DNA of 64,000 nt from Clostridiales bacterium (GTDB taxonomy: Bacteria > Bacillota > Clostridia > Oscillospirales > Oscillospiraceae), in NCBI GenBank assembly GCA_004551945.1, contig SFPN01000009.1, positions 1 to 64,000 on the forward strand, given 5' to 3'. The translations under genes were made by a program, and so were the position numbers. Numbering within the stretch: the first letter of the stretch is position 1; each line of letters begins with the position of its first letter. Under the pieces are notes generated by a model. The model did not search any database, was not told the DNA's origin, and was given only the letters and a program-made list of their open reading frames with translations. Of this stretch, positions 8,236-16,190 are shown piece by piece.

Positions 8236-8583
8236 TTATCTGACCAGTTTCTTTTCCATCAAAATAAAGTCGCCCATCCGCCAGCGGACCGTTCCCACTG
8301 GGGCGTAGCCCAGCTTGGTGTACAGCCGGAGGGCGTGGGGATTCTGAGAAAATACGTCCAGGCGAACGGCGCTGCCTCCGAGGGAGCGGACCTGCCCCTC
8401 CACTGTGCCCACCCAGAGCTCGCCACGGGTAATGTCCTCCGCCAGGTCCTCCCGGGCAGGGTAGAGGGAATCCCACTGGTGGATTCCCTGGCTGTCCATG
8501 TGCCGGGCGGCCCGCTGCACAATGGCAAACACCGGTTCCAGGTCGGAGGGATCTGCCGGACGAAGGAAAAGGGTTCCTGTCAT
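8236..8583 (-). pseudogene. GNAT acetyltransferase remnant with in-frame internal deletion
   Basis: A 115-residue reading frame whose first ~58 residues (MTGTLFLRPADPSDLEPVF to RGELWVGTVEGQ) and last ~50 (RSLGGSAVRLDVFSQNPHALRLYTKLGYAPVG) match the two ends of a ~165-residue GNAT enzyme, while the centre is missing. The missing piece, about 45-50 residues, contains the acetyl-CoA pyrophosphate-binding loop (Q/RxxGxG/A). The frame stays open across the join. It is unlikely to be an active acetyltransferase, though a folded remnant cannot be excluded. Confidence 0.7.
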
Positions 8584-8681
8584 TGCGGTTTCTTCCTTTA
8601 TTTTAAGTTGTTTTTTAATGGCGCTATTTTAATTAATTATTGTAGCCACATCTGTCCCATTCGTCAAGGTTCTGACTAGAG

Positions 8682-8719
8682 AAATCCCGCCCCGCTGGGG
8701 TACCAGCGGGGCGGGATTT
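8682..8719 (-). terminator. Terminator-like hairpin after the HTH regulator
   Basis: A perfect 17-bp stem (8682-8698 with 8703-8719) with a four-base loop, followed on the minus strand by TTTCTCT. The remaining bases of this 149-base gap are AT-rich and hold no gene I can support. Confidence 0.75.
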
Positions 8720-8732
8720 TGGCTTCATATGC

Positions 8733-9317
8733 TCACACATTTTGATAGAACAGGCCGTGCCGGGTGCAGTACCACAGAAGCCGGCCATGGGCAAAAACAG
8801 GCAGCCGGGTCTGCAGGTTCCACTCCGGGTACTGCTTGCGCAGCAGCACCGTGTCCCCAGTCAAAAAGGCCACAAAGGAGATGTAATGATCCTTGCTCAT
8901 CTCGTGGTCGGAAGAAATAAAGTAGTCATTTTCGATGATCTCCACAGACAGCTTTTCCTCTGGGCCTACCTTTTGGGCCGTCAGCGCCGTGAGCTTTTTT
9001 CCGCAGCAGGAGACAGGGGTGTCCACCAGGGCCGTGACCAGGTTGCCGCAGGTGGGGCAGACGTAAAAGTGCAGATTTTTCAGGTTGCCTGCGGCCTGGC
9101 TGTTGGGGTCCAGTTCTCCGGCCAGCAGCTTTTCCAGATCCACCGCGAAAACCTGGGACAGCCGGGCAAGCAGGGACACGTCCGGGCAGCCCAGCCCCCG
9201 TTCCCACTTGGAAACCGCTTTGTCGCTGACGTTCAGCCGCTCTGCCAGCTGGACCTGGGTCAGCCCCTTCTCCTTCCGCAGGGTGCAGATCAGTTCTCCG
9301 ATTTTTGTTGTATCCAT
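8733..9317 (-). CDS. XRE-family HTH regulator fused to a desulfoferrodoxin-like domain
   Basis: A 194-residue protein. Residues 6-62 form a lambda-repressor-type HTH (LTQVQLAERLNVSDKAVSKWERG). Residues about 82-194 resemble desulfoferrodoxin: CPTC at 87-90 with Cys104-Cys105 form the rubredoxin-like FeCys4 centre, and HEMSKDH (His138, His144) with CTRH (Cys184, His187) match the superoxide reductase iron site. In true enzymes the first ligand is His in the EKH motif; here it is EKL (Leu123), so one of five ligands is missing. This suggests an iron- or redox-sensing regulator rather than a working reductase (inference). ATG at 9317 follows AAAGGAG; a TATAAT box lies about 30 bases upstream. 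Its target genes are unknown. Confidence 0.85.
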   Translation of the reverse strand: MDTTKIGELICTLRKEKGLTQVQLAERLNVSDKAVSKWERGLGCPDVSLLARLSQVFAVDLEKLLAGELDPNSQAAGNLKNLHFYVCPTCGNLVTALVDTPVSCCGKKLTALTAQKVGPEEKLSVEIIENDYFISSDHEMSKDHYISFVAFLTGDTVLLRKQYPEWNLQTRLPVFAHGRLLWYCTRHGLFYQNV

Positions 9318-9402
9318 AGAGATTGCTCCTTTCTGTCTGGGTCCCATTATACGCCGGGAGACAGGCCGGGGCAATCAACGCTCCGTAGAGAACCCCCTGC
9401 CG

Positions 9403-10770
9403 TTACTTAAAATAGGAAATCAGGCCGATGACGAAAATCACCAGCATGATGACGGGAAGCACATAGGTGATGTAGCCCCGCATCCAGTTTTTGACCTTCA
9501 GTCCCTTACCGGCGTTGGCCTCTTCCATGAAGTTCTTCCAGCCCCAGCCCTGTTTGCTGGTGGCAAAGAGGATGAAGAGCACGGAGCCCAGGGGGAGGAG
9601 CAGGTTGCTCACCAAAAAGTCCTCCAGATCCATCAGGTTGGTGCTGCCTCCCAGGGGGTGGATGCCGGACAGGACGTTGAAGCCCAGGGCACAGGGCAGG
9701 GACAGCAGGATGAGAGCGATGCAGTTGATAACGCAGGCCTTCTTCCGGCTCCAGCCGAAGAGGTCCATGCAGCAGGCCAGGATGTTTTCAAAGACAGCAA
9801 ACACCGTGGATAGGGCGGCAAAGGTCATGAAGAGGAAGAACATGCCGCCCCAGAGGTTTCCCAGAGACATGTTGTTGAACACGTTGGGCAGGGTCACGAA
9901 GATCAGTCTGGGACCCGAACCCACCTCCACGTTGTAGGTAAAGCAGGCGGGGAAGATGATGAGGCCGGAGGTCAGGGCCACGAAGGTGTCCAGAATGGCC
10001 ACGTTCACGGACTCTCCCAGCAGGGACCGCTCCTTGCCCAGGTAGCTGCCGAAAATGGCCATGGCGCCGATGCCCAGGCTCAGGGTGAAAAAGGCCTGGT
10101 TCATAGCGCCCATCACCACGCTGCCCACGCCCACCTCACGCATTTTCTCCAGGTCAGGCTTCAGGTAGAAGGTCAGGCCCTCGGTAGCGCCCTCCATGGT
10201 GAAGCTGTGAACCGCCAACAAAACCATGATGGCCAGCAGCGCCAGCATCATATACTTGGTGACCTGCTCCAGCCCCTTCTGCAGGCTGAAGGAGCAGACG
10301 AAGAAGCCCACGGCAACCACCAGAATGGTGTAGGCCATCATGGTGGTGGGGTTGGCGCAGACCTCCCCGAAGGCCTGCCCCACCTGCTCCGGGTTCAGGC
10401 CGCTGAATTTGCCGGAGGCGGTGGAGACAAAATACTGGATCATCCAGCCGGCAACGGTGGTGTAAAACATCATGAGCAGGTAGTTGCCCGCCATGGCGGC
10501 GTAGCCGTGGAGGTGCCACTTGCTCCCCCTGGGCTCCAGCTGCTGGTATAGCCGCACCGGGCTTTTCTGGCTGGCCCGGCCCAGGGAAAACTCAATGGCC
10601 ATAACAGGAATACCCATGATGACCAGGAAAAACAGGTAAAGCAGCACAAAAGCGCCGCCGCCATATTGCCCGGCCATATAGGGGAATTTCCACACATTCC
10701 CGATCCCAATGGCGCAGCCGGCGCTGAGCAGAATGAAACCCAACCGGCTGCCTAAACGTTCTCTTTCCAT
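9403..10770 (-). CDS. Neurotransmitter:sodium symporter family amino-acid transporter
   Basis: A 455-residue bacterial NSS (LeuT-fold) transporter with about eleven to twelve membrane helices. The sodium/substrate-binding TM1 signature GCAIGIGNVWKFPYMAGQYGGGAF (near 18-41) is intact, as is the unwound TM6 region (FFTLSLGIGAMAIFGSY). Relatives import amino acids such as tyrosine or branched-chain residues with sodium; the substrate cannot be read here. It has its own promoter and no co-transcribed partner. Confidence 0.92.
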   Translation of the reverse strand: MERERLGSRLGFILLSAGCAIGIGNVWKFPYMAGQYGGGAFVLLYLFFLVIMGIPVMAIEFSLGRASQKSPVRLYQQLEPRGSKWHLHGYAAMAGNYLLMMFYTTVAGWMIQYFVSTASGKFSGLNPEQVGQAFGEVCANPTTMMAYTILVVAVGFFVCSFSLQKGLEQVTKYMMLALLAIMVLLAVHSFTMEGATEGLTFYLKPDLEKMREVGVGSVVMGAMNQAFFTLSLGIGAMAIFGSYLGKERSLLGESVNVAILDTFVALTSGLIIFPACFTYNVEVGSGPRLIFVTLPNVFNNMSLGNLWGGMFFLFMTFAALSTVFAVFENILACCMDLFGWSRKKACVINCIALILLSLPCALGFNVLSGIHPLGGSTNLMDLEDFLVSNLLLPLGSVLFILFATSKQGWGWKNFMEEANAGKGLKVKNWMRGYITYVLPVIMLVIFVIGLISYFK

Positions 10771-10816
10771 ACAATCTCTCCCAGTAGTATTCTCTCTGCG
10801 TTGACACAGTGTTGAA

Positions 10817-10845
10817 ATTGTATCGTATTATGCCAAACTTTGCAA
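10817..10845 (-). promoter_or_regulatory. Sigma-A promoter of the NSS transporter gene
   Basis: On the minus strand TTGCAA, a 17-base spacer and TACAAT stand about 46 bases before the start codon. Confidence 0.8.
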
Positions 10846-10856
10846 TGGTAATTCAC

Positions 10857-10892
10857 AAAAAACAGCCCTGCCGGAAACCCGGCAGGGCTGTT
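10857..10892 (-). terminator. Terminator of the rsmH-feoAB operon
   Basis: AACAGCCCTGCCGG pairs with CCGGCAGGGCTGTT (14 bp, four-base loop) and the minus strand continues with TTTTTT-rich sequence. It lies just after the Cys-rich FeoB partner gene. Confidence 0.88.
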
Positions 10893-10900
10893 TGACAGGA

Positions 10901-11068
10901 TTATTTTTTTGAGGACGCCTTCTTTTTCTCGTCTGGGCACTGGGTCTGGCATCCGGCGCAGCCGCATCCGCAGCCCTTTCCTCTGCCGCCGCTTTTGAGA
11001 AAGACGCGCAGAGCCATGGCTGCTGCCGCGATCACCGCCAGCAGAATCAGAACGCTGGCCAGGTTCAT
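10901..11068 (-). CDS. FeoB-associated Cys-rich membrane protein
   Basis: A 55-residue protein: one N-terminal membrane helix (residues 3-24), a short basic linker, then a Cys-rich tail (CGCGCAGCQTQC, five cysteines) and a lysine-rich end. This is the small partner commonly encoded with clostridial FeoB; it may help assemble the pump or bind iron at the membrane, which is not proven. Its ATG overlaps the feoAB stop (ATGA), so it is translationally coupled. Confidence 0.88.
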   Translation of the reverse strand: MNLASVLILLAVIAAAAMALRVFLKSGGRGKGCGCGCAGCQTQCPDEKKKASSKK

Positions 11069-13443
11069 AAGCCCACCCCCAGCGCCAGGCCCACCAGCCG
11101 GATCACCAGGGCGCAGACCCAGGCAATCACGCACTGGCCCACCACCACCAGGATGGCCCATTTGCCTCCCAGCTCCCGCTTAATGGAGGCGATGGCCGCC
11201 ACACAGGGCGTGTAGAGCAGGCAAAACACCAGCAGGGACGCAGCAGCCAGCGGCGGGAAAAGGACAGAGAGATTGCCCGCCGCGCCGAAGAGCACGGACA
11301 GGGTGGAGACCACGCTCTCCTTGGCGATGAATCCGGCGATGAGGGCAGTGCAGATCCGCCAGTCCCCAAAGCCCAGAGGGGCGAACAGGGGGGAGATCAG
11401 CCCCGCCGTCATGGCCAGGATGCTGCTCTGGGCGTCCGCCACGATGTTCAGGTGGAAATCGAAGGTCTGGAGGAACCACACAACGATGGTTGCCAGAAAG
11501 ATCACGGTAAATGCCCGCTGGAGGAAGTCCTTGGCCTTGTCCCACAGCAGATGGGCCACGTTCTTTGCCCCGGGCATCCGGTAGTTGGGCAGTTCCATGA
11601 CGAAGGGGACCGCCTCCCCCCGGAACATGGTGTTCTTGGAGATCAGGGCCGTCAGAATGCCCACCAGGATTCCCAAAAAGTACAGAGCCACCATCACCAG
11701 TGCGCCATATTGGGGGAAGAAGGCGGCTGTCAGGAAGGTGTAAATGGGCAGCTTGGCCGAGCAGCTCATGAAGGGGGTAAGGAGGATGGTCATTTTCCGG
11801 TCCCGCTCTGAGGGCAGGGTCCGGCTGGCCATCACCCCGGGCACCGTGCAGCCAAAGCCGATGAGCATGGGGACAATGCTCCGGCCGGAAAGGCCAATCT
11901 TTCGCAGGAGCTTATCCATGACAAAGGCCACCCGGGCCATATAGCCGCTGTCCTCCAGAAGGGACAGGAAGAAAAAGAGGGTAACGATAATGGGCACAAA
12001 GCTGAGAACGCTGCCCACCCCGCTGAAGATACCGTCGATCACCAAAGCGTGGAGCACGTCGTTGACATGCCAGGCAGTCAGCGCCTCATCCACCAGCAGG
12101 GTGAGCTGGTCAATCCCCAGGGCCAGCAGGTCCTGGAGCCAGGCGCCGATCACATGGAAGGTCAGCCAGAACACCAGGGCCATAATGCCCACGAAGGCGG
12201 GGATGGCGGTGTATTTCCCGGTGAGGAACCGGTCAATCTTCCGGCTCCGCTCGTGCTCCCGGCTTTCTCTGGGCTTCACCACCGTCTGCTGACAGAGCTT
12301 CTGGATGAAGGCAAAGCGCATGTCCGCAATGGCGGCGGACCGGTCCAGGCCACGCTCCTCCTCCATTTGGCTGATGATATGGTCCAGCATCTCCTTTTCG
12401 TTCTGGGTCAGACCCAGGGCCTCCAGCACCAGCTGATCCCCTTCCACCAGCTTGCTGGCGGCAAAGCGCACGGGAATCCCCGCGGCCTTGGCGTGGTCTT
12501 CAATCAGGTGCATGATGCCGTGGAGACAGCGGTGGACCGCGCCGCCGTGGTCGTCCTTGTCGCAAAAGTCCGTTCGGCCGGGCCGCTCCTGATACTGGGC
12601 AATGTGGACGGCGTGACGCACCAGCTCCTCCACGCCCTCGTTCTTGGCGGCCACAATGGGCACCACGGGGATGCCCAGCAGCTCCTCCATCTCGTTAATG
12701 TAGATGGAGCCTCCGTTGCCCCGGACCTCGTCCATCATGTTGAGGGCCAGAACGATGGGCACATCCAGCTCCATCAGCTGCATGGTTAAGTACAGGTTCC
12801 GCTCGATATTGGTGGCGTCCACGATGTTGATGATGCCCGTGGGCTTTTCGTTCAGAATAAACTGCCGGGAGACGATTTCCTCGCTGGTGTAAGGGGAGAG
12901 GGAGTAGATTCCCGGCAGGTCCGTGACCAGGGTGTTGGCGTGGTTTTTGATCTCGCCGCTCTTCCGGTCCACGGTGACCCCGGGGAAATTGCCCACATGC
13001 TGGTTGGAGCCGGTGAGCTGGTTGAACAGGGTGGTCTTTCCGCAGTTTTGGTTGCCTGCCAGGGCAAAGGTCAGCTGGGTTCCCTCGGGCAGGGGATTCT
13101 CATCCGCCTTTACATGGTATTTGCCCCCCTCGCCCAAGCCGGGGTGGGCCCGGGTTTCGGGATGAGACATTGGCTGGCTGGGCTGCCCTATCCGCTCCCG
13201 GGCTTTCGCGGGACGGATCTCGATCTTCTCCGCGTCCGCCAGCCGGAGGGTCAGCTCATATCCGTGGATGCGCAGCTCCATGGGGTCGCCCATGGGGGCG
13301 TATTTAATGAGGGTGATCTCCGCGTCGGGGATCACGCCCATGTCCAAAAAGTGCTGGCGCAGGGAACCCTCCCCACCCACCGCCGTGATCACCGCGGTGG
13401 AACCCAGCTCCAAATTTTTCAGTGTCATTGTTGTTTTGGTCAT
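11065..13443 (-). CDS. feoB: Fused FeoA-FeoB ferrous iron transporter
   Basis: A 792-residue fusion. Residues about 7-77 are an SH3-like FeoA domain (LRQHFLDMGVIPDAEI, GYELTLRLADAEKIEI). After a linker comes the FeoB G domain: G1 motif GNQNCGKT (130-137), DLPG, and NMMD for guanine recognition. The C-terminal half is the membrane pore with two Gate-type segments, including GFGCTVPGVMASRTL. It imports Fe2+ into the cytoplasm. The gene starts 28 bases after rsmH on the same strand, with no promoter in between, and ends in an ATGA overlap with the Cys-rich partner. Unlike the second Feo locus, no TTAG-type palindrome lies upstream. Confidence 0.95.
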   Translation of the reverse strand: MTKTTMTLKNLELGSTAVITAVGGEGSLRQHFLDMGVIPDAEITLIKYAPMGDPMELRIHGYELTLRLADAEKIEIRPAKARERIGQPSQPMSHPETRAHPGLGEGGKYHVKADENPLPEGTQLTFALAGNQNCGKTTLFNQLTGSNQHVGNFPGVTVDRKSGEIKNHANTLVTDLPGIYSLSPYTSEEIVSRQFILNEKPTGIINIVDATNIERNLYLTMQLMELDVPIVLALNMMDEVRGNGGSIYINEMEELLGIPVVPIVAAKNEGVEELVRHAVHIAQYQERPGRTDFCDKDDHGGAVHRCLHGIMHLIEDHAKAAGIPVRFAASKLVEGDQLVLEALGLTQNEKEMLDHIISQMEEERGLDRSAAIADMRFAFIQKLCQQTVVKPRESREHERSRKIDRFLTGKYTAIPAFVGIMALVFWLTFHVIGAWLQDLLALGIDQLTLLVDEALTAWHVNDVLHALVIDGIFSGVGSVLSFVPIIVTLFFFLSLLEDSGYMARVAFVMDKLLRKIGLSGRSIVPMLIGFGCTVPGVMASRTLPSERDRKMTILLTPFMSCSAKLPIYTFLTAAFFPQYGALVMVALYFLGILVGILTALISKNTMFRGEAVPFVMELPNYRMPGAKNVAHLLWDKAKDFLQRAFTVIFLATIVVWFLQTFDFHLNIVADAQSSILAMTAGLISPLFAPLGFGDWRICTALIAGFIAKESVVSTLSVLFGAAGNLSVLFPPLAAASLLVFCLLYTPCVAAIASIKRELGGKWAILVVVGQCVIAWVCALVIRLVGLALGVGL

Positions 13444-13471
13444 GGTTGTTTCGGTTCCTCTTTTCTCGCTG

Positions 13472-14509
13472 TTACGCCCGGATGGCCCAGCGCATCTTGG
13501 TGGACCGGGCCCGTGGATTGCGGAAGCACTCCTCGGCGGAGGGGCGGATCACGTCCTTGGCCGCGCTGCTGTAAATGCCCTCCCGCTGAAGCTGGCGGAA
13601 GGACTGCTTCACCAGCCGGTCCTCTCCGGAGTGGAAGGTGAGAATAGCCGCTTTTCCCCCTGGCTTCAAAACCACGGGCAGTTTTTCCAGAAAAGCGTAC
13701 AGGACCTCGAACTCGCTGTTTACGTCAATGCGCAGGGCCTGGAAGGTCCGCTGGCAGGATTTTTTCACCGCTTCCTTCCGCTCTTTGGGGGGGAGAAAGG
13801 ACAGCGCCTGCTCCACCACCCCGGCCAGCTGGCGGGTGGTGTCGATGGAGCCGCCCTTTTTGAACACATTCCGAATGGCCTTGGCAATCTCATCGGCATA
13901 GGGCTCGTCGGCGTTTTCCACCAGCATGGCGGCCAGCTCTTCCCGGTCCAGCTCCCGCAGGCGCTGGGCGGCGGGAGTTCCGGCGGTGGGGTCCAGCCGC
14001 AGGTCCAGAGGGCCGTCCTGCTTGAAGGTAAAGCCCCGGTCGGGGTTGTCGATCTGCATGGAGGAAACCCCAAGGTCGGCCAGCACAAAGTCAAACTGCT
14101 GGCCCGGCGCCACCTGATCCAACTGGGCAAAGTTCATCCGGCGGATGGTTAAAATCTCCGGCCCGAAGCCCAGCGCTTCAAGACGGGCTCTGGTCTTTTC
14201 CGACTCGATGGGGTCCACGTCTGTGGCGTACAGGTGCCCCTGGCCCTGGAGTCGTTCCAGCATCCGACGGGTGTGGCCGCCATAACCCAGGGTGGCGTCC
14301 AGCCCCACCTGGCCGGGCTGAATGTCCAGGAAGGACAGAATCTCCTCCACCATAATGGGGATGTGCATCCCGGCGGGGGTTTTGCCGCTCTGGATAATCT
14401 TCTCCACGTCGTCCTGGTATTTTTCTGGGTTCAGTTCTTTATATTTCTCCCGGTAGTTCCGGGGATGGGTGCCTTTGTAGCGAACCCGGCGCTTGTGCTC
14501 TTGCTCCAT
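13472..14509 (-). CDS. rsmH: RsmH-family 16S rRNA cytosine-N4 methyltransferase
   Basis: A 345-residue SAM-dependent methyltransferase of the MraW/RsmH family, which methylates C1402 of 16S rRNA. The SAM motif DATLGYGGHTRRML, the motif FVLADLGVSSMQIDNPDRGFTF and the C-terminal LTFHSGEDRLVKQSF are intact. It carries an N-terminal extension of about 50 basic residues before HIPIMVEEIL and is not in a cell-division cluster, so it may be a second paralogue rather than the dcw-cluster copy. ATG at 14509 is chosen for AAGGAG at proper spacing; a TTG nine codons upstream lacks one. It leads the rsmH-feoAB operon. Confidence 0.85.
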   Translation of the reverse strand: MEQEHKRRVRYKGTHPRNYREKYKELNPEKYQDDVEKIIQSGKTPAGMHIPIMVEEILSFLDIQPGQVGLDATLGYGGHTRRMLERLQGQGHLYATDVDPIESEKTRARLEALGFGPEILTIRRMNFAQLDQVAPGQQFDFVLADLGVSSMQIDNPDRGFTFKQDGPLDLRLDPTAGTPAAQRLRELDREELAAMLVENADEPYADEIAKAIRNVFKKGGSIDTTRQLAGVVEQALSFLPPKERKEAVKKSCQRTFQALRIDVNSEFEVLYAFLEKLPVVLKPGGKAAILTFHSGEDRLVKQSFRQLQREGIYSSAAKDVIRPSAEECFRNPRARSTKMRWAIRA

Positions 14510-14541
14510 GGACCTCAGCTCCTTTTTCTTCTGCAATGGGT

Positions 14542-14570
14542 ATTGTATCCTGAATTTCTCCGGTATGCAA
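14542..14570 (-). promoter_or_regulatory. Promoter of the rsmH-feoAB operon
   Basis: On the minus strand TTGCAT, a 17-base spacer and TACAAT lie about 33 bases before the rsmH start. It is back to back with the thiC promoter; together they occupy most of the 350-base gap 14510-14859. Confidence 0.78.
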
Positions 14571-14629
14571 GGAAAAGCGCCAGAAACTTTTCCGTTCTGG
14601 GAGAGTCCGGGAAATGCGCGGGAAATTCG

Positions 14630-14658
14630 TTGACAAAACGGCCGGGGGGTGATAGAGT
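14630..14658 (+). promoter_or_regulatory. Promoter of the thiC-thiE transcript
   Basis: A perfect TTGACA, 17-base spacer and TAGAGT. Transcription would start about eight bases before the first riboswitch stem. Confidence 0.8.
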
Positions 14659-14671
14659 GATGTTATGAGTA

Positions 14672-14769
14672 ATAGGGGAGCCGCTGTGGGCGGCTGAGAG
14701 GAAACCGTGGTTTCGACCCTGTGGCACGGCCACACACCTGATTCGGATAATGCCGACGGAGGGAATGGT
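14672..14769 (+). promoter_or_regulatory. TPP riboswitch (THI element)
   Basis: The aptamer hallmarks are in order: AGGGGAGCCGC with GCGGCTGAGAGGAAA (P2/P3 side), GACCCT, CACACCTGATTCGGATAATGCCGACGGAGGGAA split over the P4/P5 side. Binding of thiamine pyrophosphate would switch off the thiC-thiE transcript. Confidence 0.95.
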
Positions 14770-14790
14770 TTCTCAGCTTCCGGGCGTGGA

Positions 14791-14843
14791 AACGGTTGTC
14801 TGCGCGGCACAGTCCGCGGCGGACAGCCGTTATTTTGTTTTCT
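14791..14843 (+). terminator. Riboswitch-controlled intrinsic terminator
   Basis: A long stem (left arm from 14791, right arm ending 14831; two G-U pairs and one bulge) around a CACAGT loop is followed by TATTTTGTTTT. It lies between the aptamer and thiC and is the likely expression platform. Confidence 0.85.
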
Positions 14844-14859
14844 GGAAAGGAACTGGTCT

Positions 14860-16173
14860 ATGAGAACCTATAAAACGCAGATGGAAGCGGCAAAGAAGGG
14901 GATCATCACCCCTGAAATGAAAACGGTGGCGGAAAAGGAGTATACCGATCCTGAGCAGATCCGCCAGCTGGTGGCCCTGGGCCAGGTGGCCATCCCGGCC
15001 AACATCAACCACAAGTCCCTGTGCGCCGAGGGCATCGGCAAGGGGCTGCGCACCAAGATCAACGTAAACCTGGGCATCTCCGGGGACGCCAAGGACTACG
15101 AGGTGGAGCTGGACAAGGTCCGCATGGCGCTGAAGTACGGGGCAGAGGCCATCATGGATCTGTCCAACTACGGCAAGACCAACACCTTCCGCCGGCAGCT
15201 CATCGAAATGTCCCCGGCCATGATCGGTACCGTACCCATGTACGACGCCATCGGCTACCTGGAAAAGGACCTGCTGGAGATCACCGCCCAGGACTTTCTC
15301 AAGGTGGTCCGGGCCCATGCCGAGGAGGGCGTGGACTTTATGACCATCCACGCGGGCATCAACCGCCGGGCAGTGGAGGCCTTCAAGCGGGACAAGCGGA
15401 AGATGAACATCGTCTCCCGGGGCGGTTCCCTCTTGTTCGCTTGGATGGAGATGACCGGCAACGAGAACCCCTTCTATGAGTATTACGACGAGGTCCTGGA
15501 GATTCTCCGGGAGTACGACGTGACCATCAGCCTGGGAGACGCCCTGCGCCCCGGCTGCATTGACGACAGCACCGATGCCGGCCAGATCGCCGAGCTCATC
15601 GAGCTGGGCGACCTCACCAAGCGGGCCTGGGAGAAGGACGTGCAGGTGATGGTGGAAGGCCCCGGCCACATGGCCATGAACGAAATTGCCGCCAACATGC
15701 GCCTGCAGAAGCGGCTGTGCCACGAGGCCCCCTTCTATGTGCTGGGCCCCCTGGTCACCGACATTTTCCCCGGCTACGACCACATCACCTCAGCCATCGG
15801 CGGGGCCATCGCCGCTGCCAGCGGGGCGGACTTCCTGTGCTACGTCACCCCGGCGGAGCACCTGCGCCTGCCGGACACCGCCGACGTGAAGGAGGGCATC
15901 ATGGCCTCCCGGATCGCCGCCCACGCAGCGGACATCGCCAAGGGCGTGCCCCATGCCCGGGACCTGGACAACAAGATGGCCGACGCCCGCCACAAGGTGG
16001 ACTGGGACGAGATGTTCTCCATTGCCGTGGACCCGGACAAGGCCCGAACCTACTTTGAGAGCACCCCGCCGGCAGACCGGCACACCTGCTCCATGTGCGG
16101 CAAGATGTGCGCTGTGCGCACCACCAACCTGATCCTGGAAGGGAAAAAGGTGGAGTTCTGCTCCGAGCTGTAA
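14860..16173 (+). CDS. thiC: Phosphomethylpyrimidine synthase ThiC
   Basis: A 437-residue radical SAM enzyme turning aminoimidazole ribotide into hydroxymethylpyrimidine phosphate for thiamine. The C-terminal cluster motif CSMCGKMC (CxxCxxxxC type) and the core segments NINHKSLCAEGIG, MDLSNYGKTNTFRRQLIE and EGPGHMAMNEI are intact. Length matches the short bacterial form without the N-terminal extension. ATG follows GGAAAGG after the riboswitch terminator; longer upstream reading would run through the riboswitch and is not real. Confidence 0.97.
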   Translation: MRTYKTQMEAAKKGIITPEMKTVAEKEYTDPEQIRQLVALGQVAIPANINHKSLCAEGIGKGLRTKINVNLGISGDAKDYEVELDKVRMALKYGAEAIMDLSNYGKTNTFRRQLIEMSPAMIGTVPMYDAIGYLEKDLLEITAQDFLKVVRAHAEEGVDFMTIHAGINRRAVEAFKRDKRKMNIVSRGGSLLFAWMEMTGNENPFYEYYDEVLEILREYDVTISLGDALRPGCIDDSTDAGQIAELIELGDLTKRAWEKDVQVMVEGPGHMAMNEIAANMRLQKRLCHEAPFYVLGPLVTDIFPGYDHITSAIGGAIAAASGADFLCYVTPAEHLRLPDTADVKEGIMASRIAAHAADIAKGVPHARDLDNKMADARHKVDWDEMFSIAVDPDKARTYFESTPPADRHTCSMCGKMCAVRTTNLILEGKKVEFCSEL

Positions 16174-16190
16174 GCGGGGAGGCGCATCCC

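Noticed and set aside
14509..14536. Earlier TTG start for rsmH
   Set aside because: No ribosome site precedes it, whereas ATG at 14509 has AAGGAG at normal distance.
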